The translations under genes and the position numbers were made by a program. Below, piece by piece: positions 23,612-35,229 of a stretch of 64,000 nt of DNA (position 1 is the first letter of the stretch; every line of letters starts with the position of its first letter). The notes below the pieces were generated by a model. That model made no database searches. It saw only the letters and a list, made by a program, of their open reading frames with translations, and had not been told where the DNA came from. Source of the DNA: Strongylocentrotus purpuratus (lineage: Eukaryota > Echinodermata > Echinoidea > Camarodonta > Strongylocentrotidae); NCBI RefSeq assembly GCF_000002235.5, contig NW_022145541.1, positions 1 to 64,000 on the forward strand. The letters are read 5' to 3'.

Positions 23612-24244
23612 AGGCCCGGTCACACAGCCCTTTACGGGCGTATCGCGGCCGAATCACGGCCAAAAATTTCTGCCCGTGAAGCAGACGCTGTTGGACGCGT
23701 TGAGGTCGCGATAAAGACGCGATACAGCCGTACTTTACCCGTCGTTACACGCGGTAAGAAATTCACACGCGGTTGGCCGCGCGAAAAAGTTTTGGGCTGC
23801 CCAAAAATTTAGACCGCGGGTAATCGCGGGCGGTACACGTGGTACACACGCGGTAAAGACGCGGTACAGACGCGGAACGAACGTGCTAGGACGTGCTACG
23901 GCCGCGGTTAAGACGTGGTTACACGCGGAATTGGACGCGAAATTTTAGCAGGTAATCGCGGGTGGAGCACGGTCATAGCACGTTTGTTCCGCGTCTGTAC
24001 CGCGTTGTTATCACGTGCATTAGCGTGTGTACCGCGTGTAAGCGTGGTAGGCCGCGGTACCGCCGCGCTTCACCCGCGATAAGGACGCGGAACAGTCGCC
24101 GGCGTCTGTTCCGCGGGCATACCACGGGTAAACCGCGGGTATAAGCCAATTTTGCACATTTTCCACCACGGGCAACCGCGGGCAAAAAAAAAATCGCGAA
24201 ATTTTACCCGCGATACAGACGCGAAAGGCTGTGTGACCGGGCCT
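23612..24244. mobile_element. Harbinger-like GC-rich MITE, family H1, copy 1
   Basis: Inverted ends AGGCCCGGTCACACAGCC and GGCTGTGTGACCGGGCCT are flanked by a 3-bp duplication TTT (23609-23611 and 24245-24247). The 633-bp interior is dense in CpG and in words such as ACGCGGTA and GCGGGTA. It lies about 290 bp upstream of the start codon of paralogue 1. A nearly identical, oppositely oriented copy is at 28379-29008. Confidence 0.75.
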
Positions 24245-24432
24245 TTTGTCATGTCGAGAACACGTTGCACGGCCGTTCTCTGCTGTGCTCCAAGCCTCTC
24301 AGTTCTTTCAGCTCTTTCGTAAGGGTTTTCTTCTTCGTTATCTTTTCTTCTTCTTCTTCGCCTCATTCTTATTTTGTTCTTCTTCTTTCTCTTTTTATTT
24401 AGATACTCAATTTTATGAGAAAAATACACAAT

Positions 24433-26587
24433 TTATAAGAAATTAAAGATTTGAATGTAAATCTCTGTTGCATCATATTCATATGAAATAATTTACCAGC
24501 CTAAATTGACGGTTATAACATTATTTTGTCGGACATTATACTATAGCGAAAAGATATAGACAAGATAAAATGAAACTAAAGAAGAACCCAGAATGGGGGA
24601 GGGTTGGGGTGAAAGGAGAGACAAAATAGAATAATAATAAATAAATACAGTAAAGACTATACCGATGTGCCATTTGAAGAGCAAAATAATTAGTTTGTTT
24701 TATTTACTAATGTAAAGCGCTTTGAGCATGTTTATGCCATATAAATATCAATATGTATGAATATATTGCCAAATTTTGACAATTGTAGTTTGTAAGTATA
24801 TGTATTGACAAAGTACATACAAATAAAACCGACACAGAAATGTCTGCAAGTATTTGGGACCTATATAGAATGTGCGAAAAGAGCTTTGTCTTTGTCTTTG
24901 GCCCATGCATGTTCCCACAGCTGAGTTACGTAAGAGGAACAATGAACGTTGCTGAGGGTACGGGTCGTTGTCATGGCTAGTAATGGGAAGTAAGGTAAGG
25001 GTATAATTGAATAATTGGATGACAGATCTGAGATTATATTATCCAACAAAAAAAAAGAGAAGAGTATGAATTTACAAATAGTTCCAAAAAATAGAAGAAA
25101 AAATAAATAAAGTGAAAGGCGTAAATATTCTAAAAAAAGAATGAAACGCCGATAATACCAAACAACAACAACAACAACAATGAACTGACTTTGTATTCAT
25201 GTATAACCCTGGTTTATGTTGTTTTTGGGGAGGGAAAGGTCTTGTTGTTATTGCAGTTGTCGTTGCTGTTTTTTAAATTTTTACATGGGATCACGTTCCG
25301 ACATTCTCATAAATAAAAATCATATAACGTAAAGCCAGACTTTGTCCTATCTGAAACACTCATTCAAAGACAACAATCATGCACGATAAAGGAATGGACA
25401 GGAATATGTGATAAAGATAAAATGTCACAGACAAATAGATAATTATAAGAAATGATTGTTTCTCTCTCTTTTTCTCTCTGCTTATGTGTGTCTCTCTCTC
25501 TCCCTCTATCTCTCACTCGGTCGCTTTCTCTGTCTATCTGCCAATTTTGTTCCGCCGGCACCATTCCTTTTTTGAGATAAATTATTATAAAATAATGATG
25601 ATGTACACACTTTATTATACCTTATATTTATTATAGGGAGCGAAGTGAAAAACGAGCGGCTTATAATGTCTAAATGCGAAGAATATTACTGTACAATAAT
25701 TATATTTCCAAAGTAAAACTTTTGAATGAAAATCTCTGTTGCAGCAAATTGATATAAACACTGTTTATTATGCTATATTTTTTAAAAATATTATACGTCG
25801 GACATTATACTTAAGCGAAAAGATATCTATATGATAACAAAAAGGACAGACTAAAGGCGACAAAAATCGGAGCTGGGGTGGGGGGGGGGGGGAGGATGAT
25901 CGGAGAGACAAATATCATATAAATAAATACAGTACGGACTACGTCCAACTTTCTATCTCTCTCGCCCCCTTCCCCTCCCCTCCCCTTTCTCTCTCTCTCT
26001 CTCTCTCTCGCCCGTTCTCTCTTTCTCTTTCTATTTCCCCCTCTCTCTCTCTCTCTCTCTCCCCCTCTATATGTCTCTCTGTCTATCTGGCAATGTCGTT
26101 TTCCATCTTCATTTTTTTTTTTTAAATGTTTTCTATTCCTCCGTTTGCTTGTATGCCGACATCATCTCTTCCTTGAGATTAATTATTTTAACGTAATTAT
26201 CCTTGATGATGTACACATTATACCTTATATTTATTTTAGGAAACGAAATAGAGAACGAGCGGCTGATAATGTCGAAATGCGAAGAATATTACTGAACAAT
26301 AATTATATTTCCAAAGTAAAACTTTTGAATGAAAATTTCTGTTGTATCAAATTGATATAATTTTTTTTTTTAAATTCTATATTTACAATACTATTATACG
26401 TCGGACATTATACTTCAGTGAAAAGATATCTATATGATGAAGAAAAAAAAAGGGCAAACTAAAGGGTAAAAAAAAATCGGAGCTGGGGGGGGGGGGTGAT
26501 CAGAGAGACAAATATTATATAAATAAATACAGTACGGACTACGTCCAACTTTCTATCTCTCCCGCCCCCTAGCTTTCCCCTCCCCTT

Positions 26588-26627
<40 letters not shown>

Positions 26628-26787
26628 GTTCTCTCCCTCTCTCTCTCTCTCTCTCTCTGTCTTTCTGTCTATCTGGCAATGTAGTTTTCCATCTTCATCT
26701 TTTTTATAATGTTTTCTATTCCTCCATTTGCTTGTACGCGCGCCGGCAGCATCTCTTCCTTGAGATTAATTATTATAACGTAATTAT
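24433..26787. repeat. Tandem array of ~0.6-kb units, left part
   Basis: Units contain AAACGAGCGGCT(T/G)ATAATGTC, ACGTCGGACATTATACTT, a poly-G tract, ACAGTACGGACTACGTCC, a (CT)n tract and CGTTTTCCATCTTCAT. Phase marks at 25930 and 26530 give about 600 bp per unit; a diverged unit starts near 24433. The array resumes at 32850 after the 6-kb element. Open frames here come from repeated units. Confidence 0.75.
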
Positions 26788-26793
26788 CGTATC

Positions 26794-27248
26794 AGGACAA
26801 TTACCCCCTGGGCAATCACCCCCCCGGAAAATTACCCCCCGGAAAACTACCCCCCACGGACAATTACCCCCTGGAAATTTACCCCCCGGAGAATTACCCC
26901 CCAAGGACAATTACCCCCCATGGACAATTACCCCCCGGAAAATTACCCCCCGGAGAATTACCCCCCGAGGACAATTACCCCCCCAAGACAATTACCCCCC
27001 GGACAATTACCCCCGGAAAATTACCCCCCGGAGAATTACCCCCCGAGGACAATTACCCCCCGAGGACAATTACCCCCCGGGGACAACTACCCCCCGAGGA
27101 CAATTACCCCCGAGGACAATTACCCCCCGAGGACAACTACCCCCCGAGGACAATTACCCCCCGGAAAATTACCCCCCCGGAGAATTACCCCCGAGGGACA
27201 ACTACCCCCCGAGGACAACTACCCCCCGAGGACAATTACCCCCGAGGA
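26794..27248 (+). repeat. M1 copy 1 left arm: tandem ACAATTACCCCCCG units
   Basis: About 28 units of 15-17 bp, each GGACAATTACCCCC-, GGAAAATTACCCCC- or GGAGAATTACCCCC-like. Frames across it encode artefactual Pro/Asn/Tyr-rich repeats. Confidence 0.9.
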
Positions 27249-27862
27249 TTTTAATTTATTTATGACAGAATAGATTTGTTTCATACAGGGGTTGTGTATA
27301 AACATATTTGCAATAGTCATATTTAATTATATTTTATGTGAATGTATGATAAAAATATTGTTAAGGAAGAGTTTTCTAGTACTACAGTGCAAATAGGCGG
27401 GGAGCTCACAAGACACGTCACGGAGTTGCATATTTGTGTTTGCACCTTCAACAAATCATAATTTTCTAATTTTTAATTGGTGAAACTTCTTCAAACTCTA
27501 GGCCATATGAAAGCTAGAAACATCCACTACCTCCATTCCATCCTTGTGAAGTTTGACTTATTATGCCACATGTATTGAATCAAAGTCAATTGCCAGAAGA
27601 CGCATGTATCAAATCAAAGTACGGAATTTACATTTCTTAGAAATTTAACAATACATTGCGCGCAGATGAGTACGCGTTACAGCCAGTCTCCCCCAAAATG
27701 GCACAACAAAGAAATTAGGATGTAAGATTTCATTATTTATGCATCCTCTGTAACTTTTCTAATCAGCTGATCGTATATTTGTCTTTGTATGTATAATGGG
27801 CCCTCATCCATGATCTATTCCAAAATTAAGGTTTTCTTCATGTTTATAGATGTAATGTAATG

Positions 27863-27900
<38 letters not shown>

Positions 27901-28378
27901 CTGTTGTCATAGTAAACTAAAATATGTTTTCTTGTACTGTAATTTTTTTTGAAATAAAAATTGCAGTCAAGTTAAATATATGGTATGCACGGTGCCATAT
28001 TAAAAGAAAATAAGTATCCGCTCTCTGGTACATTCATCTCAATGATTTTGTAATTCCAGAGCAGCGTTTTTCAACTAGGGTGCCGCAAGAGAATGTTAGT
28101 TACATAACAACATTTTTTTGGAAAACGTTGATTTTGTGAGGAAAAAAATATCAGAAACGGTAAGAGTATTTATTTAAGAGAAAAAAAATGTAACAAAAAT
28201 AATAAAATGTCTTTCTACCTTGCTCGCTGACAATATTTTGCGAATATATATCTTTTATTTCGAAATTAAATTGTTACCATACTCTCATTATATTTATAAA
28301 CATGATAAATCAAGGCAACGAGAGGCCCGAATATCCTCATATTCGTGTATCAAGGTCATGACCGAATATATCACTTAA

Positions 28379-29008
28379 AGGCCCGGTCACACAGCCTTTC
28401 GCGTCTGTATCGCGGGTAAAATTTCGCGATTTTTTTTTGCCCGCGGTTGCCCGTGGTGGAAAATGTGCAAAATTGGCTTACCCACGGTTTACCCGTGGTA
28501 TGCCCGCGGAACAGACGCCGGCGACTGTTCCGCGTCCTTATCGCGGGTGAAGCGCGGCGGTACCGCGGCCTACCACGCTTACACGCGGTACACACGCTAA
28601 TGCACGTGATAACAACGCGGTACAGACGCGGAACAAACGTGCTATGACCGTGCTCCACCCGCGATTACCCGCTAAAATTTCGCGTCCAATTCCGCGTGTA
28701 ACCACGTCTTAACCGCGGCCGTAGCACGTTCTAGCACGTTCGTTCCGCGTCTGTACCGCGTCTTTACCGCGTGTGTACCACGTGTACCGCCCGCGATTAC
28801 CCGTGGTCTAAATTTTTGGGCAGCCCAAAACTTTTTCGCGCGGCCAACCGCGTGTGAATTTCTTACCGCGTGTAACGACGGGTAAAGTACGGCTGTATCG
28901 CGTCTTTATCGCGACCTCAAAGCGTCCAACAGCGTCTGCTTCACGGGCAGAAATTTTTGGCCGTGATTCGGCCGCGATACGCCCGTGGAGGGCTGTGTGA
29001 CCGGGCCT
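28379..29008. mobile_element. Harbinger-like GC-rich MITE, family H1, copy 2
   Basis: The same 18-bp ends as copy 1, in inverted orientation, with TAA duplicated at 28376-28378 and 29009-29011. The matching position of M1 copy 2 (near 52835, CACTTTATATTCG) lacks the element and shows the unoccupied site, proving insertion after M1 amplification. Confidence 0.8.
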
Positions 29009-29042
29009 TAATATTCGTGTACATTCGGCGGCGAGGTGCCCG

Positions 29043-30467
29043 TGTGACCGCGTAGAATGTAACCCGCACCGATCGTCCGCCTATTAGAGATCGATCGAGA
29101 GCGGACGATCGGTGCGGATTTTATCCGCGTAGAATGTCCGTGTCGGACATTCCGTGCGCGCCTCAAATGTCTGACGGACAATCTGTGCGGAAGAGGTCTC
29201 GCACCAATAGTCCGCCTGCCGCACCGAATGTCCGTACTCTAGTCCACACGTATACATATTCAATACAAGTATAATTATACTTAATGAATGAAACGACTGG
29301 ATAACCCATATTCAGCTTTGCCAGCTAGCTGGGGATGACACTACAGGTCTTCCCGGCGCGGATCCAGGGGGGAGGGGGGGGGGCGAGAGGGCCTTGACCC
29401 CAACCGCCAACAAAAAGAGAGAGAGAGAGAGAGAGAAGGTAAAGCGGAGAGTAAGGGAAAGGGAAAGATGAGACAAAGGGAAAGGAAGAAGAAAAAAGAG
29501 GAAAGAAGGAGATCGGGGGGGGGGGGGCCGAAAAAGGGCTTTGCCTCCCAGGCTGTTGCCCCCCCCCCCCCCCCAGCAAAAAGAAAGAGAGAAGGAAGAG
29601 AAGGGAAAGAAAAAAGGGAAAAGAGGAGATAAAGGGAAGGAAAGAAAAGAAGGGGGGATATCAGTTGCAGTTTTCCCGCCAACCTTAGCCTATGTACAGG
29701 TCAATGAAGACTACTTTTTGAAACTTAAAGGGATTGGGTAACTTTGTCTCAGGTTCTGAAACAAAATCCTGGAATGATAGTTAGGGCTAGTTATGATCGG
29801 AAAACGACCCAAATATCGGAGTATGGCTAGCTGCCCCAGGGCCTTGTTCTATATACGGATCAGGCGAAAAAATACTTAAACAATTTCGGGGGCTACTTTT
29901 ATGACTTTCGGGGGCTCTTTTTAGCATTTCGGGTAATTCACCCCGAGCCCCCGTGTATTTTTTCCCCTGATACGGATAAGTGAGCGCCCTGATGGGTCCA
30001 CTTCTAACTCGTGTTTTCAGCCCTTCTTTCTTTACTTCTTTCCTTTCCTTTCTTTTTTTTTTCAAAGAGGGGGGGGGGTGTCTGTCGCCCCCGTATATCC
30101 GCGCTTGAGTGACACCCACATAAACTAACCTTATTTATTACCGAACAAAAAAAATAAAGAAAGAGCTCCTCGACACCATAGGTGTAAGTATTCAGTCAGT
30201 TGCTACCCCCCCCCCCCCCCCCCCTCACCAAAATAAACTTTAAAAGTGATTTTTTTTCTTTTCTAATTTGATACCAGTGATTTACAGATGTTGCTGAAAT
30301 GGCCTAATTTTCCGGGATTTTTCCTCACTTTTTAGTAAATTATACTTTTTATGCGTTTGTTGGAGAATGACAAATATCAAAATTTACAGTCAGGCAAGAA
30401 ATGTGCTTATTTACTATTTAGAGGCCTACATGTCAGGTCCCGCGGAACAGCGGGCTTGGGGGCTCAA

Positions 30468-30498
<31 letters not shown>

Positions 30499-31863
30499 CA
30501 CAATTTTGAAAAACAATATATAAGAAAATTAAATAGAAAGAAACAGAAAAGAAAGTATGCTCATGTGACCGTAATTAAATGCCCATACCCCTGAGCTTCC
30601 GGGGGCTCTGCCCCCTGGACCCCACCTTAGGACCTAAGGCTGGCCCCTGGATGGTAATCTGACCTTAATTTGAATGCCTAAAACCCCTGCGCTTCCGGGG
30701 ACTCCGCCCCTTGGACCATACGCCAATTAGTGACCTGCCAGTTTCATGAATAAGGTATTAGAATATGCTCATCTGACGGTAATTAAATGCCCCTACCCCC
30801 TGAGCATCCGCCAATTTGTGCTACGCTCTACCTTATCTTAAATACTCTAGCCTCCCCCACTCACTTTCAACCCCATTTTTAATCATTTTTATTTCCCATT
30901 TAACTCCTACATTAACCCTCGAAACGCCCCCAAATACTTGGGGCGGGGCTTGTTGTTGTTGTTGTTGCGATTAATGGCGTTTCCATCGTCATTCGATGAT
31001 TTCCGCCAGGCAATGTGAGAGGGCGTAGTTACTGGTCCTCTCTTAATACTTTTACTGTTGGATCGACGATAGCCTAGTGGCGTTGTGTTGTGCAATTAAC
31101 AATGTCAGTAAATTGTTAGTAGTTATTTTCTGTATTGTTATTCGGCTTGTTATTTTAAAGAATTCATTAGGAAAGAAAGGATGTAGTGGTCGAATATTAG
31201 TTGCGATCAGTTCATTACGTTAGGACGTTAGTTTAAAACCTCTCTCCGTATAATGAAGCAATTTATACAATTTATACAATGAAGCAATTTATACCGAGGA
31301 TAGTACCACTGTCACTAATAATAGCAAAACGTAACTAATACTCGATTAATACTTAATTAATACTCAATTAATGTTTATAGCTGAGCATCACAGTTCATTG
31401 TACCTTCCACTGCCTTTTAAAAAAGCTACCACCTTTCCTATATATTCCTCATTTCCTAGTAAGTGACCTAGATTTGGGCCTGTATCACGAGTATAATTAT
31501 ACTAGTAGTGAGATGGTTGATGTACGAAGCCACGTACAAAAGTATAATCGATTACAACAGTTATGGGGCCGATATCACGAGTATGCCTTCATAGAATAAA
31601 GGTTTTAAAGAAAATATTCACTTCTACTTTCAAAAGGACTGGCCCATTTGCTTTAAAAATATTGTAGAGTTATTATTATGTAATTTCTAGAAAAAATGTC
31701 AACCACATGATTTACAATGAGTTTAAATACATTGATTTGCCAAGTTGCTTCCTTTTATCAAATATACACGTAAAACAATGGGGGGACAGAATGTGCGGAT
31801 AGCAAACCCGCATATAATGTCTGACGGACAAACGAAACTGGTAGGACAAACGGCGCGGTCACA
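29043..31863. mobile_element. 2.8-kb insertion with TGTGACCGCG inverted ends
   Basis: Perfect 10-bp inverted tips TGTGACCGCG (29043-29052) and CGCGGTCACA (31854-31863). The equivalent point in M1 copy 2 (about 52867, GGCGCCCGCATACC) is uninterrupted. The interior has a palindrome near 29070-29120 (CCGCACCGATCGTCCGC), words like AATGTCCGTG and CTGACGGACA near both ends, several poly-G/poly-C tracts, purine-rich low-complexity DNA and CGCGGATCCAGGGG-type termini of further MITEs. No transposase is recognised. Superfamily unknown. Confidence 0.5.
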
Positions 31864-32321
31864 CCTGCATACAGTATCTTAAATCTTTTCTAGTGTGTTG
31901 ATTACAACATTATGTTTTACCATTTTGAAAAAATCTTGTCCTTCTTTTTTCTTGCTCGTTCGATAAATCAAGAATCAAATGTGCCCATACGTGTGTACAT
32001 AGCACTTGACGAGTGCCAGAGTGATGCAAAATAAATAGTTTTCATTTAAGAGGGCACTGTGTCTAAAATAACGCTGCTCAAGAGAAATGTATTTTTATGC
32101 ATTTTGAGACGCGCTGGACAATTCCCTAAAACTTACATTCTTCGTAGAAAACAGCAACTACCAGGTGTTGCATACATTATAGTTAAAGGAAAATGTGTAG
32201 TAATGAGGATAATCACGCGTAAGTATTTGAACGAATGTGGGTTCATGCACGGGATTGTATGGGCTCGTAGCCTTCACAACATCTCTCAATGTGTCAGATC
32301 GTCTTTTGCTATTAAATCCTG

Positions 32322-32843
32322 ATTGTCCTCAAGGGGGTGGGGGTAGTTGTCCTCGGGGGTACATTAGTTATCCTCGGGGCGGGTAATTGTCCTCGGGATG
32401 GGGGGGGGGGATTTTTCCGGGGGGTAATTGTCCTTCGGGGGTTCTCGGGGGTAGTTGTCCTCGGGGGGTAATTGTCCTCGGGGGGTAGTTTTCCGGGGGG
32501 TAATTGTCCTCGGGGGGTAGTTGTCCTCGGGGGGTTATTGTCCTCGGGGGTAGTTTTCCGGGGGGTAATTGTCCTGGGGGGTAATTGTCCTCGGGGGGTA
32601 GTTGTCCTCAGGGGGTAATTTTCCGGGGGTAGTTTTCCGGGGGGTAATTGTCCTTGGGGGGTAATTGTCCTTGGGGGGTAATTCTCCGGGGGGTAATTTT
32701 CCGGGGGGTAATTGTCCTTAGGGGGTTATTGTCCTCGGGGGGTAATTCTCCGGGGGGTAATTTTCCGGGGGGTAATTGTCCTTGGGGGGTAGTTTTCCGG
32801 GGGGTAATTTCCGGGGGGTGATTGCCCAGGGGGTAATTGTCCT
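32322..32843 (-). repeat. M1 copy 1 right arm: inverted tandem units
   Basis: The same unit family on the opposite strand (GGGGGGTAATTGTCCTCG type), about 30 units, ending in the outer sequence shared with the left arm (TGATTGCCCAGG, then GGTAATTGTCCT). Confidence 0.9.
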
Positions 32844-32849
32844 AGAACC

Positions 32850-33500
32850 CGTAATTATATCTTATATTTATTATAGGAAACGAAATAGAGAACGAGCGGC
32901 TGATAATGTCGAAATGAGTAAAACATTACTGAACAACAATTATACCAAGTAAAACTTTTGATTGTAAATCCCTGTTGCATCAAACTGATTGATACGAAAA
33001 TTGTTTATTATGCTATATTGACGGTACTATTATACGTCGGATATTATAGCCCAAAGATATAAACAAAACAAAACAAAAAAATGGAAAGAAAAATGTGAAC
33101 TTGAGGGGGGGGGGGGGGGGGGGGGGGGAGTCGGTGAGAAAAATATCATAGTAATAAATACAGTACAGACTACGTCCAACTTTCTATCTCCCCCCCCCCC
33201 CCCCGCTCTCTCTCTCTCTCTCCCTGTCCGTCTGTCTCTCTGTCTATGTCGTTTTCCATCTTCATCTTCATAATGTTGTCTATTCCGCCATTTGCGTGTA
33301 TGCCGACATCATCCCTTCCTTGAGATTAATTATTATAACATATCCTTGATGTTATACGTCGGACATTATACTTTAGCAAAAAGATATAATCAAACAAAAA
33401 GGAGACAAAATAAAGAAGAAAAAAAAATCAGAGTTGGGGGGGGGGGGGGTGACCGGAGGAGACAAATATCATTAAATATCATTGTACGCATATTTTATTT
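32850..33500. repeat. Tandem array of ~0.6-kb units, right part
   Basis: Continues the unit broken by M1 copy 1 (GGAAACGAAATAGAGAACGA..., ACAGTACAGACTACGTCC near 33168), followed by one more, shorter unit with poly-G and (CT)n tracts. Confidence 0.7.
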
Positions 33501-34221
33501 GTTTTGTATGTAATGGAAAGAGCTAAATGAATGACAGAGATTAGAACAAAATCATAATTCATCACAATCATCTCTCTCTCTCTCTCTTTCTTTCTATTTA
33601 TCTATCTTTCTCTGTCTGTCTCTGTCTGTCTGTCTCTATCCTCCCCTTCCCTCTGTGAATACGTCAGGAATTTCGTGAAATTGGAATTGTGCTTCAGTGT
33701 ATTTTATTTCCGTATCGCGTTGTTGTGTTTGTTTTTTGTTTTTTGAAAGTGTGTGGCTAATAAGGAGTTAATCGCCGTAGTATTGGTAGTCTTTTATTTA
33801 TTCGAAAATAAATGATATTGAAAATATAGTAATTCATATTACGGACCAATAAAGAAAGAAGTGCAAACAACGTGATAATTCACTTTATTTGTCTTCGTCT
33901 CCATCTGTGTCCTTGTTCAACCTATCGTGTCAATAAAACTTAGATAATCCTCGTTTCATGATCAGTTCTGTAGATGGCATGTACATGCATACATGATAAT
34001 GATGATGATGATGATGCTTACAATATTGTAATAAAACGCCTACATCCTCTTCTTTCAAAACGGCAATCTTCCAGAGTAGTTACTTCTTTACATTCTTTGT
34101 TCCCCCTTAGCGTGGGGCAGCTGAGGCAGCCTGGATAAGCCTTTCATAAAAGAGGAGGTCCATACACGAATGATTCGCTAAATTGGTCAAGTTGATAAAA
34201 TGAAAAGCGTATTGTCATGTA
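33501..34221. other. No gene recognised
   Basis: (CT)n/(TCTG)n microsatellite near 33565-33645, then AT-rich sequence with a short (GAT)n run near 33998. Nothing else supportable. Confidence 0.5.
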
Positions 34222-34229
34222 AATACAAT

Positions 34230-34329
34230 CAGGCGCGGATCCAGGATTTCTTAGGGGAGGGGGCCCAACTTTTTTTTTTTTTTGCTCCCGAAAATTTGAA
34301 AATCGCGCCGGCCGAAAAAGTCGCTCAGT

Positions 34330-34369
<40 letters not shown>

Positions 34370-34787
34370 ACAGAGCACAATTTTTTTTTTTTTTTTTTTT
34401 TTTTTGCTCCCGAAAATTTGAAAATCGCGCCGGCCGAAAAAGTCGCTCAGTGGACGGGGGGGGGGGGGGGGGGGGGGGGGTGGGGGGGGGGGGGGGGGTA
34501 CAGAGCACAATTTTTTTTTTTTTTTTTTTTTTGTTTGCTCCCGAAAATTTTAAAAACGCGCCGGCCAAAAATTCGCTCAGTGGGGGGGGGGGGGGGGGGG
34601 GGTAGTGAGCACATTTTTTTTATTTTTTGATCCTCAAAAAAATTTCAATTTGCACCCCCCCCTTGAGCGCCAGGGGGGGGGGGCCCAATCCCCAAAAAAG
34701 GTAAAAATCACGTGATTTTACATGATTTTTTTCTCAAGGGGGGGGGGGGCCCGGGCCCCCCGGGCCCCCCCCCTGGATCCGCCACTG
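34230..34787. mobile_element. Non-autonomous hAT element with internal poly-G/poly-T tandem repeats
   Basis: A perfect 8-bp duplication AATACAAT lies at 34222-34229 and 34788-34795. The ends CAGGCGCGGATCCAGG and CCTGGATCCGCCACTG are hAT-type. The interior has three tandem units of about 125 bp, each with poly-T, GCTCCCGAAAATTTGAAAA, CGCGCCGGCC and a very long poly-G run. Proline- and glycine-rich open frames here are artefacts. Confidence 0.8.
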
Positions 34788-34841
34788 AATACAATGACGT
34801 AAAAGATAGCTGTGGAGTCAAAACTTTTGAGACGACAGGCT

Positions 34842-35027
34842 TTATAGATAACTTATGGAAATATCATCGAATGTCGTTTTTTCATATTCTTCATTTTCTA
34901 CGTCCGACGAATACTCTTCTTCGCTTGATAAGTCCATTTTATCATATTCATTTTCTGAGTCCGAGTCAAGGATCGCTTCTCGAGCATCTTCAACGCTTAA
35001 AATAGGCTTTCTCCGATGACGAGACAT
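34842..35027 (-). pseudogene. N-terminal fragment resembling a piggyBac-type transposase
   Basis: 61 codons starting MSRHRRKPILSVEDAREAIL, then an acidic Ser/Asp/Glu-rich stretch (SDSENEYDKMDLSSEEEYSS), before a stop. A basic start, a short helix and an acidic low-complexity tail are typical of piggyBac-family transposase N-termini. No DDE domain follows, so this is a remnant or a MITE carrying the 5' end of its parent. The evidence is compositional, so the family call is tentative. Confidence 0.4.
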
Positions 35028-35229
35028 TTTGAGAAACTATCTTACATAGATAAAGAGCAGTTATAAGCAAAGAATTGAGAACTAATTTGTGCAACCAACT
35101 ATCATGAAAATCAAAAAGCTGAACTAAATAGTAAAAGTCCGACACTTTATAGCACGATAAGTAAATAATAGCCGACAACCTTGAAACGAAATAATGGGAT
35201 GGACTATATCGAGACTAGCTAATCTACCC

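Larger units (their letters stand above)
26788..32849. mobile_element. Mutator-like element with tandem-repeat inverted ends, family M1, copy 1
   Basis: A perfect 9-bp duplication CGTAATTAT lies at 26779-26787 and 32850-32858. The left tip reads CGTATCAGGACAATTACC and the right tip, reversed, GGTTCTAGGACAATTACC. Inside each tip is a long array of 15-17-bp units (AATTACCCCCCGAGGAC type), inverted relative to each other. The interior (27249-28370 and 31864-32320) matches copy 2 in the same order. Two further elements are nested: a Harbinger-like MITE (28379-29008) and a 2.8-kb insertion (29043-31863). There is no transposase frame. The 9-bp TSD and long inverted ends point to MULE; Merlin-type is an alternative. 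Confidence 0.75.

Noticed and set aside
23507-24429. Arg/Gly/Pro-rich frames up to 119 codons, mirrored at 28371-28658
   Set aside because: Both sets coincide with the GC-rich Harbinger-like MITE H1; the mirrored translations come from its two copies.
26732-27273. Pro/Asn/Tyr-rich repeat proteins (up to 177 codons), also at 51236-51752
   Set aside because: They lie wholly on the tandem arms of the M1 transposon, with all frames open; no start context or splice support.
26794-32843. CRISPR array
   Set aside because: Units are contiguous with no unique spacers, the ends are transposon tips, and the genome is eukaryotic.
34144-34630. Poly-Pro / poly-Gly frames
   Set aside because: Direct translation of poly-G and poly-C tracts inside the hAT element.
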